The position numbers and the translations under genes were made by a program. A stretch of DNA of 13,802 bases from Proteobacteria bacterium UBA6920 (GTDB lineage Bacteria; Pseudomonadota; Gammaproteobacteria; SG8-11): assembly GCA_002448875.1 (NCBI GenBank), contig DKAS01000080.1:20241-34042 (forward strand), in the 5' to 3' direction. Position 1 is the stretch's first letter, and every line of letters begins with the position of its first letter. Below the pieces are notes generated by a model, which was given only the letters and a program-made list of their open reading frames with translations, made no database searches and was not told the origin of the DNA. This document shows, one piece after another, positions 9,102 through 13,802 of this stretch.

Positions 9102-9107
9102 GGAGGT
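9102..9107 (+). promoter_or_regulatory. Consensus Shine-Dalgarno site of ftsZ
   Basis: GGAGGT is placed 6 nt before ATG 9114 in the 35-nt ftsA-ftsZ spacer. It is the most consensus-like ribosome site of the division genes here and contrasts with the weak site of ftsA. This fits the known need for much more FtsZ than FtsA from one mRNA (the ratio itself is inferred). Confidence 0.85.
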
Positions 9108-9113
9108 CGAACA

Positions 9114-10268
9114 ATGTTTGAACTTATGGACGCATACACGCAGAACGCGGTGATCAAGGTTATCGGCGTTGGCGGCGGCGGCGGTAACGCGGTCGAACAC
9201 ATGGTTACGCAAAGCATCGAGGGCGTCGATTTCATCTGCGCCAACACCGATGCGCAGGCATTGAAAAATGCCTCGTCGAAAATCATCATGCAACTGGGTG
9301 GCGGTATCACCAAAGGTCTGGGCGCGGGTGCCAATCCGGATATCGGTCGGCAGGCGGCGCTGGAAGACCGTGATCGCATCGCTGAAATCATCACCGGCGC
9401 CGACATGCTGTTCATCACCGCCGGCATGGGTGGCGGCACCGGCACCGGCGGCGCGCCGGTGGTGGCGCAGATCGCCAAGGATCTGGGCATACTCACCGTG
9501 GCGGTGGTCACGAAGCCGTTTCCCTTCGAGGGTCGCAAGCGCATGACCGTGGCCGAGCAGGGGATACGCCAGCTGAGCGAGCATGTGGATTCGCTGATCA
9601 CCATTCCCAACGAAAAACTGTTGTCGGTGCTGGGCAAGAACATCAGTCTGCTCGACGCCTTCAAGGCCGCCAACAACGTGCTGCTGGGCGCGGTGCAGGG
9701 CATTGCCGAATTGATCACCCGCCCGGGCCTGATCAACGTCGACTTCGCCGACGTGCGCACTGTCATGTCGGAAATGGGCATGGCGATGATGGGCACCGGC
9801 AGCGCGCAGGGCGACGGCCGGGCGCGGGAAGCGGCGGAAAAGGCGATACGCAGCCCACTGCTGGAGGACATCAATCTGCAGGGCGCCCAGGGTGTGCTGG
9901 TCAACATCACCGCTGGTATGAATCTGGCCATCGGCGAATTCGAGGAAGTGGGTCTGGCGGTGAAGGAATACGCCTCCGACAATGCCACCGTGGTCGTCGG
10001 TACGGTTATCGATCCCAGCATGCAGGATGAGTTGCGCGTCACCGTGGTCGCCACCGGCCTGGGTCAGCAGACGGTCAAGGATGCGCATAAAGACAACAAA
10101 CCGGTCAAGCTGGTGCAAACCGGCACCAATGGCCTGGTGGACTACGACAAACTGGATCGGCCCACGGTGATACGTCGCGGGGATCAGTCGCGTCAATACA
10201 ACAAGCACCGGGACAATAACCTGGACTACCTGGACGTACCGGCATTTTTGCGTCGGCAGGCGGACTGA
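9114..10268 (+). CDS. ftsZ: FtsZ, tubulin-like division GTPase
   Basis: Forms the cytoplasmic Z-ring. 384 residues (E. coli 383). The GTP-binding domain shows IGVGGGGGNAVEHMV near the N-terminus, NTDAQAL, and the tubulin signature GGGTGTG at 106-112. The T7 synergy loop N208-V-D210-F-A-D213 supplies the GTPase aspartates. GINVDFADVRTVM-type context, the GTGSAQGDGRAREAAE helix region and the second domain (ITAGMNLAIGEFEEVG) follow. A variable linker of about 50 residues leads to the conserved C-terminal peptide DYLDVPAFLRRQAD (371-384), the docking site for FtsA and ZipA. Nothing key is missing. No convincing promoter is visible in the last 100 nt before the gene, so transcription probably comes from upstream in the cluster, possibly including promoters within ftsQ or ftsA as in E. 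coli. Confidence 0.98.
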   Translation: MFELMDAYTQNAVIKVIGVGGGGGNAVEHMVTQSIEGVDFICANTDAQALKNASSKIIMQLGGGITKGLGAGANPDIGRQAALEDRDRIAEIITGADMLFITAGMGGGTGTGGAPVVAQIAKDLGILTVAVVTKPFPFEGRKRMTVAEQGIRQLSEHVDSLITIPNEKLLSVLGKNISLLDAFKAANNVLLGAVQGIAELITRPGLINVDFADVRTVMSEMGMAMMGTGSAQGDGRAREAAEKAIRSPLLEDINLQGAQGVLVNITAGMNLAIGEFEEVGLAVKEYASDNATVVVGTVIDPSMQDELRVTVVATGLGQQTVKDAHKDNKPVKLVQTGTNGLVDYDKLDRPTVIRRGDQSRQYNKHRDNNLDYLDVPAFLRRQAD

Positions 10269-10272
10269 GGGT

Positions 10273-10292
10273 CGGCCGCTTTCGGGCGGCCG
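10273..10292 (+). terminator. GC-rich hairpin just after ftsZ, lacking a T-tract
   Basis: CGGCCGC (10273-10279) pairs perfectly with GCGGCCG (10286-10292) around a 6-nt TTTCGG loop, starting 5 nt after the ftsZ stop. No run of T follows (the next bases are GGCCAAGTTAAG), so it is at best a weak or partial intrinsic terminator. It could instead protect the 3' end of the ftsZ message. Confidence 0.5.
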
Positions 10293-10342
10293 GGCCAAGT
10301 TAAGTAAAATCAGTAAGTTATCGGGGTTCCGAGGGATGAGTC

Positions 10343-10374
10343 TTGGGTGAGCTTAAGGATCATTAATATAGAAT
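10343..10374 (+). promoter_or_regulatory. Possible sigma-70 promoter in the ftsZ-lpxC spacer (upstream)
   Basis: TTGGGT at 10343-10348 lies 18 nt from TATAGA at 10367-10372, within the AT-rich stretch after ftsZ. Overlapping TAATAT and TAGAAT hexamers give other readings with worse spacing. Both elements are only partial matches, so this is weak evidence. It would give lpxC a leader of about 180 nt. Confidence 0.3.
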
Positions 10375-10500
10375 GGATGCAAGGTGTGACCGAGTTGGTG
10401 AAAAAATGACTAATTCTTGACGAGGTTTTCGTCGATAATACGGCCAGGATTTAGGTGTTGTAAATCTGTTACCCGTGTTGTATTCATGACAAGAACCTTG

Positions 10501-10509
10501 TGCTAGAAT
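10501..10509 (+). promoter_or_regulatory. Extended -10 promoter for lpxC
   Basis: TGCTAGAAT fits the extended -10 form TGnTAnAAT, with one mismatch to TATAAT. No good -35 lies at 16-18 nt; TTGTAT at 10478-10483 is 20 nt away, so the TG extension probably compensates. Transcription would begin near 10516, leaving an lpxC leader of about 30-40 nt. This would separate lpxC expression from the division genes. Confidence 0.6.
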
Positions 10510-10557
10510 CACACAAAACATACCGGTCCACTCAGTTTAAGTTTAACTATGAAGCCC

Positions 10558-11472
10558 ATGATCAAACAAAGAACCCTGAAAAACGCCATCCGTGCCACGG
10601 GCGTCGGTTTACATACCGGCGAGAAGGTCTATCTGACGCTGCGTCCGGCAGCGGCCGATGCGGGCATCATTTTCCGGCGTGTGGATCTTGATCCGCCGGT
10701 GGAAATCAAAGCCACCCCGGAAAATGTCAGTGACACCCAGTTGTCCACGACCTTGGCCAAAGACGGCGTAAAAATCTCCACCGTCGAGCACCTGCTGTCG
10801 GCCTTTGCCGGCCTGGGCATAGACAACGCCTATGTGGATCTGAGCGCGCCCGAAGTGCCGATCATGGACGGCAGCGCCGGACCGTTTGTCTTCCTGGTGC
10901 AATCCGCCGGTATTGAAGAACAAAACGCGCCCAAGCGTTTCATCCGCATCAAGAAGTCCGTACTGGTGCAGGATGGGGAAAAATGGGCCCGTTTCGATCC
11001 TTTCGAAGGTTTCAAGGTTTCCATCAAGATCGATTTCGAACATCCTGTGTTCAAGAGCCGCAGCCAGGATGCGTGCATCGATTTCTCCACCACTTCCTTC
11101 GTCAAGGAAGTCAGCCGCGCGCGTACTTTCGGTTTCATGAAAGACTACGAATACCTGCGTGCCCACAATCTGGCTCTGGGCGGCACGCTGGATAACGCCG
11201 TGGTGCTGGATGATTATCGGGTGCTCAACGAAGATGGTCTGCGTTATGAAGACGAGTTCGTCAAGCACAAGGTGCTGGACGCCATCGGCGATCTCTATCT
11301 GCTGGGCAACAGCCTGATCGGCGCTTTCAGCGGCTACAAGTCCGGGCACGAGCTGAACAATCGCCTGTTGCGCAGCCTGGTCGCACAGGAAGGGGCCTGG
11401 GAAGTGGCCACCTACCTGGAAGAGGATCCGGTAGCGATTTCCTTTTCGCATCCCTCGATGGCGGTATCTTAA
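10558..11472 (+). CDS. lpxC: LpxC, UDP-3-O-acyl-N-acetylglucosamine deacetylase
   Basis: Zn-dependent cytoplasmic enzyme for the committed step of lipid A synthesis, showing that the host makes a Gram-negative outer membrane. With the start at ATG 10558 (304 residues) the protein begins [21 protein letters not shown], exactly as in E. coli and Pseudomonas LpxC. The in-frame ATG at 10549 adds three residues and is also possible, since both have poor Shine-Dalgarno sequences. Zinc ligands are H78 ([12 protein letters not shown]), H237 and D241 ([12 protein letters not shown]). Catalytic residues are E77 and H264 (SGHELNN). [29 protein letters not shown] and [12 protein letters not shown] are also intact. 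The C-terminus ends in HPSMAVS. It is followed directly by a strong terminator, so it is probably monocistronic apart from readthrough from ftsZ. Confidence 0.97.
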   Translation: MIKQRTLKNAIRATGVGLHTGEKVYLTLRPAAADAGIIFRRVDLDPPVEIKATPENVSDTQLSTTLAKDGVKISTVEHLLSAFAGLGIDNAYVDLSAPEVPIMDGSAGPFVFLVQSAGIEEQNAPKRFIRIKKSVLVQDGEKWARFDPFEGFKVSIKIDFEHPVFKSRSQDACIDFSTTSFVKEVSRARTFGFMKDYEYLRAHNLALGGTLDNAVVLDDYRVLNEDGLRYEDEFVKHKVLDAIGDLYLLGNSLIGAFSGYKSGHELNNRLLRSLVAQEGAWEVATYLEEDPVAISFSHPSMAVS

Positions 11473-11481
11473 CGGTCTTCG

Positions 11482-11513
11482 CGCCACGGCCTTCCGGCCG
11501 TGGCGTTGTTTCC
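11482..11513 (+). terminator. Rho-independent terminator of lpxC
   Basis: CGCCACGGCC (11482-11491) pairs perfectly over 10 bp with GGCCGTGGCG (11496-11505) around a TTCC loop, then TTGTTTCC. It begins 10 nt after the lpxC stop. The stem also lies downstream of the convergent minus-strand gene ending at 11553. On that strand no T-run follows, so termination should be mainly for lpxC. Confidence 0.9.
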
Positions 11514-11552
11514 GTACCCATCATTAAATATTTCAATTCCCCTATAAGCTAA

Positions 11553-11957
11553 TTATTGCTTCTGGCTCAACACGGCGCGCAAGCGTTGACGCTGTTGGCT
11601 GAATTTCTTGGTCGCGGCTCCCGCCGGTTTGGGCGGGGTGGTTTCCGGCACCGGTTCTTTTTGCCAGTATCCGGTTTTAAAGCGAATCTTCACTATATCC
11701 CGCGTCGCCGGGATGGATTTCAATATTTCCAATAAATGCAAAGAGTTATAGTGTAATTGACTGGCCCGGGCGGGACTATCCACAAGGAATACAGCATTTC
11801 CTCCAGAGACATCGGCCAGGCGAATGTGGTTTTTTAAGGATGGATCAATTCTTGCGAGAAATAATCGCTCCAGGGCACGAAGCTTTTGCGCCCTTAAAAC
11901 AATATTATTTAAGCTATTTTGTTTTTTTGCTAAGTAATTTGCAATTTGCATTGCCAT
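11553..11957 (-). CDS. dciA: DUF721 protein, probable DciA-type replicative helicase loader
   Basis: 134-residue soluble protein, oriented against its neighbours. Residues about 10-95 resemble the DUF721 domain: a helix (LNNIVLRAQKLRALERLFLARIDP), then a beta segment with the pattern VSGGNAVFLVDSPARASQL, then LHLLEILKS and IVKIRFKTG. The tail (about 98-134) is polar, Pro/Lys/Gln-rich and probably disordered, as in DciA. DciA helps the DnaB helicase onto DNA in bacteria that lack DnaC or DnaI. A DUF721 gene between lpxC and secA is, as I recall, also seen in Pseudomonas and Vibrio. An in-frame stop lies four codons before ATG 11957, so the start is nearly fixed; no good Shine-Dalgarno is seen. 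Codon use is strikingly AT-rich with many TTA Leu codons, unlike the genes around it. The family call is good; the function is by homology only. Confidence 0.75.
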   Translation of the reverse strand: MAMQIANYLAKKQNSLNNIVLRAQKLRALERLFLARIDPSLKNHIRLADVSGGNAVFLVDSPARASQLHYNSLHLLEILKSIPATRDIVKIRFKTGYWQKEPVPETTPPKPAGAATKKFSQQRQRLRAVLSQKQ

Positions 11958-11974
11958 AGTTGAGGTCTGTCAGG

Positions 11975-12003
11975 TTGTTGCCGATAAATAATTTAAGTAT
12001 AAG
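11975..12003 (+). promoter_or_regulatory. Sigma-70 type promoter for the M23 peptidase gene
   Basis: TTGTTG (11975-11980) and TATAAG (11998-12003) are separated by exactly 17 nt in the AT-rich divergent spacer. Transcription would start near 12010, giving a leader of about 65 nt. The -10 overlaps the best minus-strand -10 candidate. Confidence 0.5.
11996..12001 (-). promoter_or_regulatory. Candidate -10 element for dciA on the minus strand
   Basis: Read on the minus strand this is TATACT, a 5-of-6 match to TATAAT, about 40 nt before the dciA start. No convincing -35 is found at 16-18 nt, so support is limited. It overlaps the plus-strand -10 by four bases. Confidence 0.35.
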
Positions 12004-12074
12004 GTAACAATAGGTTCAGCGAATGAAATCGCGAGCTTAGGCGCTGCATTTTTTCATCTGGGTGGTTTGGACGC

Positions 12075-13016
12075 ATGAATATAATCTTCGTAACGAAACA
12101 CAGGGGCCATTCCGGTCATATCACACTGGGCCGGGGCACGGTATTTTTCTTTTCCCTGCTGACCCTGCTGGTGATTCCCGGCGGATTGATCTATGGCGGC
12201 TATTGGTACGGTACCCGCGGCGCCCACTATTCCCCTGACGAGCTGCATACCGTATTTCGTAACCAATTGAACCAGCAGAAAAAAGAGCTTAGCGAAGTCA
12301 AGTCCTCGTCGGCCGACAATATCAATGCACTGGCCTCCCGTCTGGGGCAGCTGCAATCCCATGTCATCCGCTTGGATGCGTTGGGCGATCGTCTGGGCAA
12401 AGTCGCAGGCATCGATCCCAGCGAATTTGATTTCAGCGCTCCCCCGGGCGTGGGCGGACCCGAACGCGGTTCTTCCCTCGACTCCACCAGTGTACCGGAT
12501 TTCATGTCGGCGTTGGAAAAACTGACCCGCGACCTGGACGACCGGGAACAGCAACTGGCGGTGCTGGAAGACATGCTGATCAACCGCAACGTCGATCAAG
12601 TGGTCAAACCCTCAGGCCGTCCGGTGACCAAGGGTTGGCTGTCGTCCTATTATGGCGTGCGTACCGATCCGTTCACCGGTCGGCCCGACTTCCATGAAGG
12701 TATCGATTTCGCCGGTCCTGAAGGCGGGGACGTGGTGGCGGTGGCCTCCGGCGTGGTGACCTGGGCGGGCGGTCGTTTCGGTTACGGCAACCTGGTGGAA
12801 ATCAATCACGGTAAAGGCTATGCCACCCGCTATGGCCACAACAGCGAAGTCATGGTCAAAGTGGGCGATATGGTCAAGAAAGGGGATGTAATCGCTCATA
12901 TCGGCTCCACCGGCCGCTCCACCGGGCCCCACGTGCACTATGAGGTATTGCGCAACGGCCACCCGGTCAATCCAATTCGTTTTGTAGGGGCTGAGGACCA
13001 GGCCTTGCGCAACTAA
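12075..13016 (+). CDS. Membrane-anchored M23 (LytM-type) zinc metallopeptidase
   Basis: 313-residue protein with a short basic N-terminus, one transmembrane or signal-anchor helix at about 23-46, a probable coiled coil at about 60-105 and a second helical stretch around 138-170. The C-terminal peptidase_M23 domain spans about 188-303. All active-site residues are present: H207 and D211 in FHEGIDF, H255 in RYGHNSE, and H286-V-H288 in GPHVHYEV, along with VKVGDMVKKGDVIAHIGSTGRSTG. It is therefore likely a catalytically active periplasmic endopeptidase cutting peptide cross-links in peptidoglycan, rather than a degenerate EnvC/NlpD-type amidase activator. Substrate bond and physiological role are inferred. 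It lies between dciA (divergent) and secA and has its own promoter and terminator. The ribosome site before ATG 12075 is weak (GGA at 12069-12071). I cannot assign a named gene. Confidence 0.9.
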   Translation: MNIIFVTKHRGHSGHITLGRGTVFFFSLLTLLVIPGGLIYGGYWYGTRGAHYSPDELHTVFRNQLNQQKKELSEVKSSSADNINALASRLGQLQSHVIRLDALGDRLGKVAGIDPSEFDFSAPPGVGGPERGSSLDSTSVPDFMSALEKLTRDLDDREQQLAVLEDMLINRNVDQVVKPSGRPVTKGWLSSYYGVRTDPFTGRPDFHEGIDFAGPEGGDVVAVASGVVTWAGGRFGYGNLVEINHGKGYATRYGHNSEVMVKVGDMVKKGDVIAHIGSTGRSTGPHVHYEVLRNGHPVNPIRFVGAEDQALRN

Positions 13017-13039
13017 GCGGGGCCAGCCACAGTATCCAC

Positions 13040-13069
13040 AACGGGACCGTCAGGTCCCGTTTGTTTTTC
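13040..13069 (+). terminator. Rho-independent terminator of the M23 gene
   Basis: AACGGGACC (13040-13048) pairs perfectly with GGTCCCGTT (13053-13061) around a GTCA tetraloop, followed by TGTTTTTCT. It begins 23 nt after the peptidase stop. It isolates secA from upstream transcription. Confidence 0.95.
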
Positions 13070-13149
13070 TGCACCCGTCGCCGGCGCTGCGATTTTCCCG
13101 CGGCGTGGCATTCCCGATACCCGCGCTTGCATATCTTTGCCTATTCCTT

Positions 13150-13158
13150 TGTTATAAT
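13150..13158 (+). promoter_or_regulatory. Extended -10 promoter for secA
   Basis: TGTTATAAT carries a perfect TATAAT (13153-13158) with the TG extension. The nearest -35-like hexamer, TTGCAT at 13127-13132, is 20 nt away, longer than ideal, so the extended -10 probably carries the promoter. Transcription would start near 13165, giving a leader of about 70 nt before secA. It follows the M23 terminator, so secA has its own transcription unit. Confidence 0.75.
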
Positions 13159-13173
13159 CCCGCATTTTCATCC

Positions 13174-13185
13174 TGACTCAAGTCA
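13174..13185 (+). repeat. Short inverted repeat in the secA leader
   Basis: TGACT-CA-AGTCA forms a 5-bp dyad 16 nt after the secA -10. It is too small to be a stable RNA hairpin with a 2-nt loop, but as DNA it could be a protein site. A chance palindrome is quite possible. Confidence 0.25.
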
Positions 13186-13233
13186 CGAGTTTAAGGCCGA
13201 AGCAGACCAAACAGACCGGGGAATCTCACCACC

Positions 13234-13802
13234 ATGTTGCAAAAAGCCCTGAAGACGATTTTTGGCAGCCGCAATGAGCGACTGATCAAACAGATGTATC
13301 GAACCGTCGATCGGATCAATTCCCATGAAAAGGACATCGCCGCCCTGGAGGACAGTGCATTGCAGGCCAAGACCGGCGAGTTTCGCCAGCGCCTGGCGCA
13401 AGGCGCCACCCTGGACGATCTGCTGCCCGAAGCGTTTGCCGTGGTGCGGGAGGCGGGCAAACGGGTGCTGGGCATGCGCCATTTCGATGTGCAGCTGATC
13501 GGCGGCATGGTGCTGCACAGCGGCAAGATTTCGGAAATGGCCACCGGTGAAGGTAAAACCCTGGTGGCGACCCTGGCGGCTTACCTCAACGCCCTGTCCG
13601 GCAAGGGCGTGCACGTGGTCACGGTCAACGACTATCTGGCGCGACGCGATGCCGACTGGATGGGGCGCATCTACGGCTTCCTCGGCATGAGCGTGGGCGT
13701 GATTCACAACGGCCAGAGCAACGAAGAGAAGCGCGCCGCCTATGGCGCCGATATCACCTACGGCACCAACAATGAATACGGCTTCGATTATCTGCGCGAC
13801 AA
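13234..13802 (+). CDS. secA: SecA, preprotein translocase ATPase (N-terminal part, cut by window edge)
   Basis: Motor ATPase that drives unfolded preproteins through SecYEG. The first 189 codons are present and the frame is open to the last base. The start [17 protein letters not shown] and the following helix, [48 protein letters not shown] and [16 protein letters not shown] closely match SecA NBD1. Walker A is TGEGKT with K108 and T109, the same numbering as E. coli, though the residue before TGEGKT is Ala where E. coli has Arg. ATG 13234 has GGGGAA at 13218-13223, 10 nt upstream. There is no secM upstream, so the SecM arrest control known from E. coli is absent here. The rest of the protein cannot be judged. 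Confidence 0.97.
   Translation, partial: MLQKALKTIFGSRNERLIKQMYRTVDRINSHEKDIAALEDSALQAKTGEFRQRLAQGATLDDLLPEAFAVVREAGKRVLGMRHFDVQLIGGMVLHSGKISEMATGEGKTLVATLAAYLNALSGKGVHVVTVNDYLARRDADWMGRIYGFLGMSVGVIHNGQSNEEKRAAYGADITYGTNNEYGFDYLRD

Noticed and set aside
9009..10298. Long antisense open frame (over 400 codons) opposite ftsZ, and similar ones opposite ftsW (1474-2739), murG (2594-3646) and murB (5097-6332)
   Set aside because: They are rich in His, Gln, Arg and Ala, have no recognisable domains or ribosome sites, and lie exactly against strongly conserved genes. Such frames are expected opposite GC-rich coding DNA.
10417..10444. TTGACG followed by GATAAT as a near-consensus lpxC promoter
   Set aside because: The hexamers are only 11 nt apart, far too close for sigma-70; no -10 is found at 16-18 nt from TTGACG.
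13061..13252. Small 63-codon plus-strand frame before secA
   Set aside because: It would start with TTG in the T-tract of the M23 terminator, runs through the secA promoter and into secA in another frame, and has no ribosome site or SecM-like arrest motif.
1..13802. A hidden new system (defence island, mobile element, CRISPR, biosynthetic cluster)
   Set aside because: Every sizeable stretch is accounted for by conserved cell-wall, division, lipid A, replication and secretion genes. I saw no direct repeats, transposase, integrase, tRNA or attachment site.

Overview
The window is a non-enteric gammaproteobacterial division and cell wall (dcw) cluster with the genes that usually follow it. It is GC-rich, with codon use dominated by G/C-ending codons. 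Protein sequences resemble Pseudomonas and E. coli homologues (for example FtsZ ending in an LDVPAFLRRQAD-type tail, and LpxC beginning MIKQRTLK). Three things argue against Enterobacterales and fit lineages such as Chromatiales, Methylococcales or Pseudomonadales-like groups: murB sits inside the cluster, a DUF721/DciA-type gene and an M23 peptidase gene lie between lpxC and secA, and there is no secM. I cannot fix the genus from sequence alone.

Region 1 (1-10268, all + strand) is the 3' end of mraY, then murD, ftsW, murG, murC, murB, ddlB, ftsQ, ftsA and ftsZ. From mraY to ftsA the largest gap is 22 nt and most junctions overlap (ATGA, GTGA, 8 nt, 17 nt), so this is very probably one polycistronic unit with coupled translation. 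The products make UDP-MurNAc-pentapeptide (MurB, MurC, MurD, DdlB), move it to lipid I and lipid II (MraY, MurG), polymerise it at the septum (FtsW) and build the divisome (FtsQ, FtsA, FtsZ). ftsZ stands apart by a 35-nt spacer and a near-perfect Shine-Dalgarno sequence.

Region 2 (10269-11552) has an AT-rich intergenic stretch of almost 290 nt with a GC hairpin and at least one good extended -10 promoter. It is followed by lpxC (lipid A synthesis) and a strong intrinsic terminator.

Region 3 (11553-13069) holds a minus-strand DUF721 gene (dciA-like helicase loader) facing away from a plus-strand membrane-anchored M23 peptidase gene. The two share a 117-nt AT-rich divergent promoter region, and the M23 gene ends in a textbook terminator.

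Region 4 (13070-13802) is an extended -10 promoter, a leader of about 70 nt, and the first 189 codons of secA, cut by the window edge.

I found no mobile element, CRISPR array, tRNA, rRNA or new defence or biosynthetic system. The region looks like conserved core genome. The points worth a second look are regulatory (overlapping divergent -10 elements, the ftsZ-lpxC spacer, the secA leader) and compositional (the AT-rich dciA gene).
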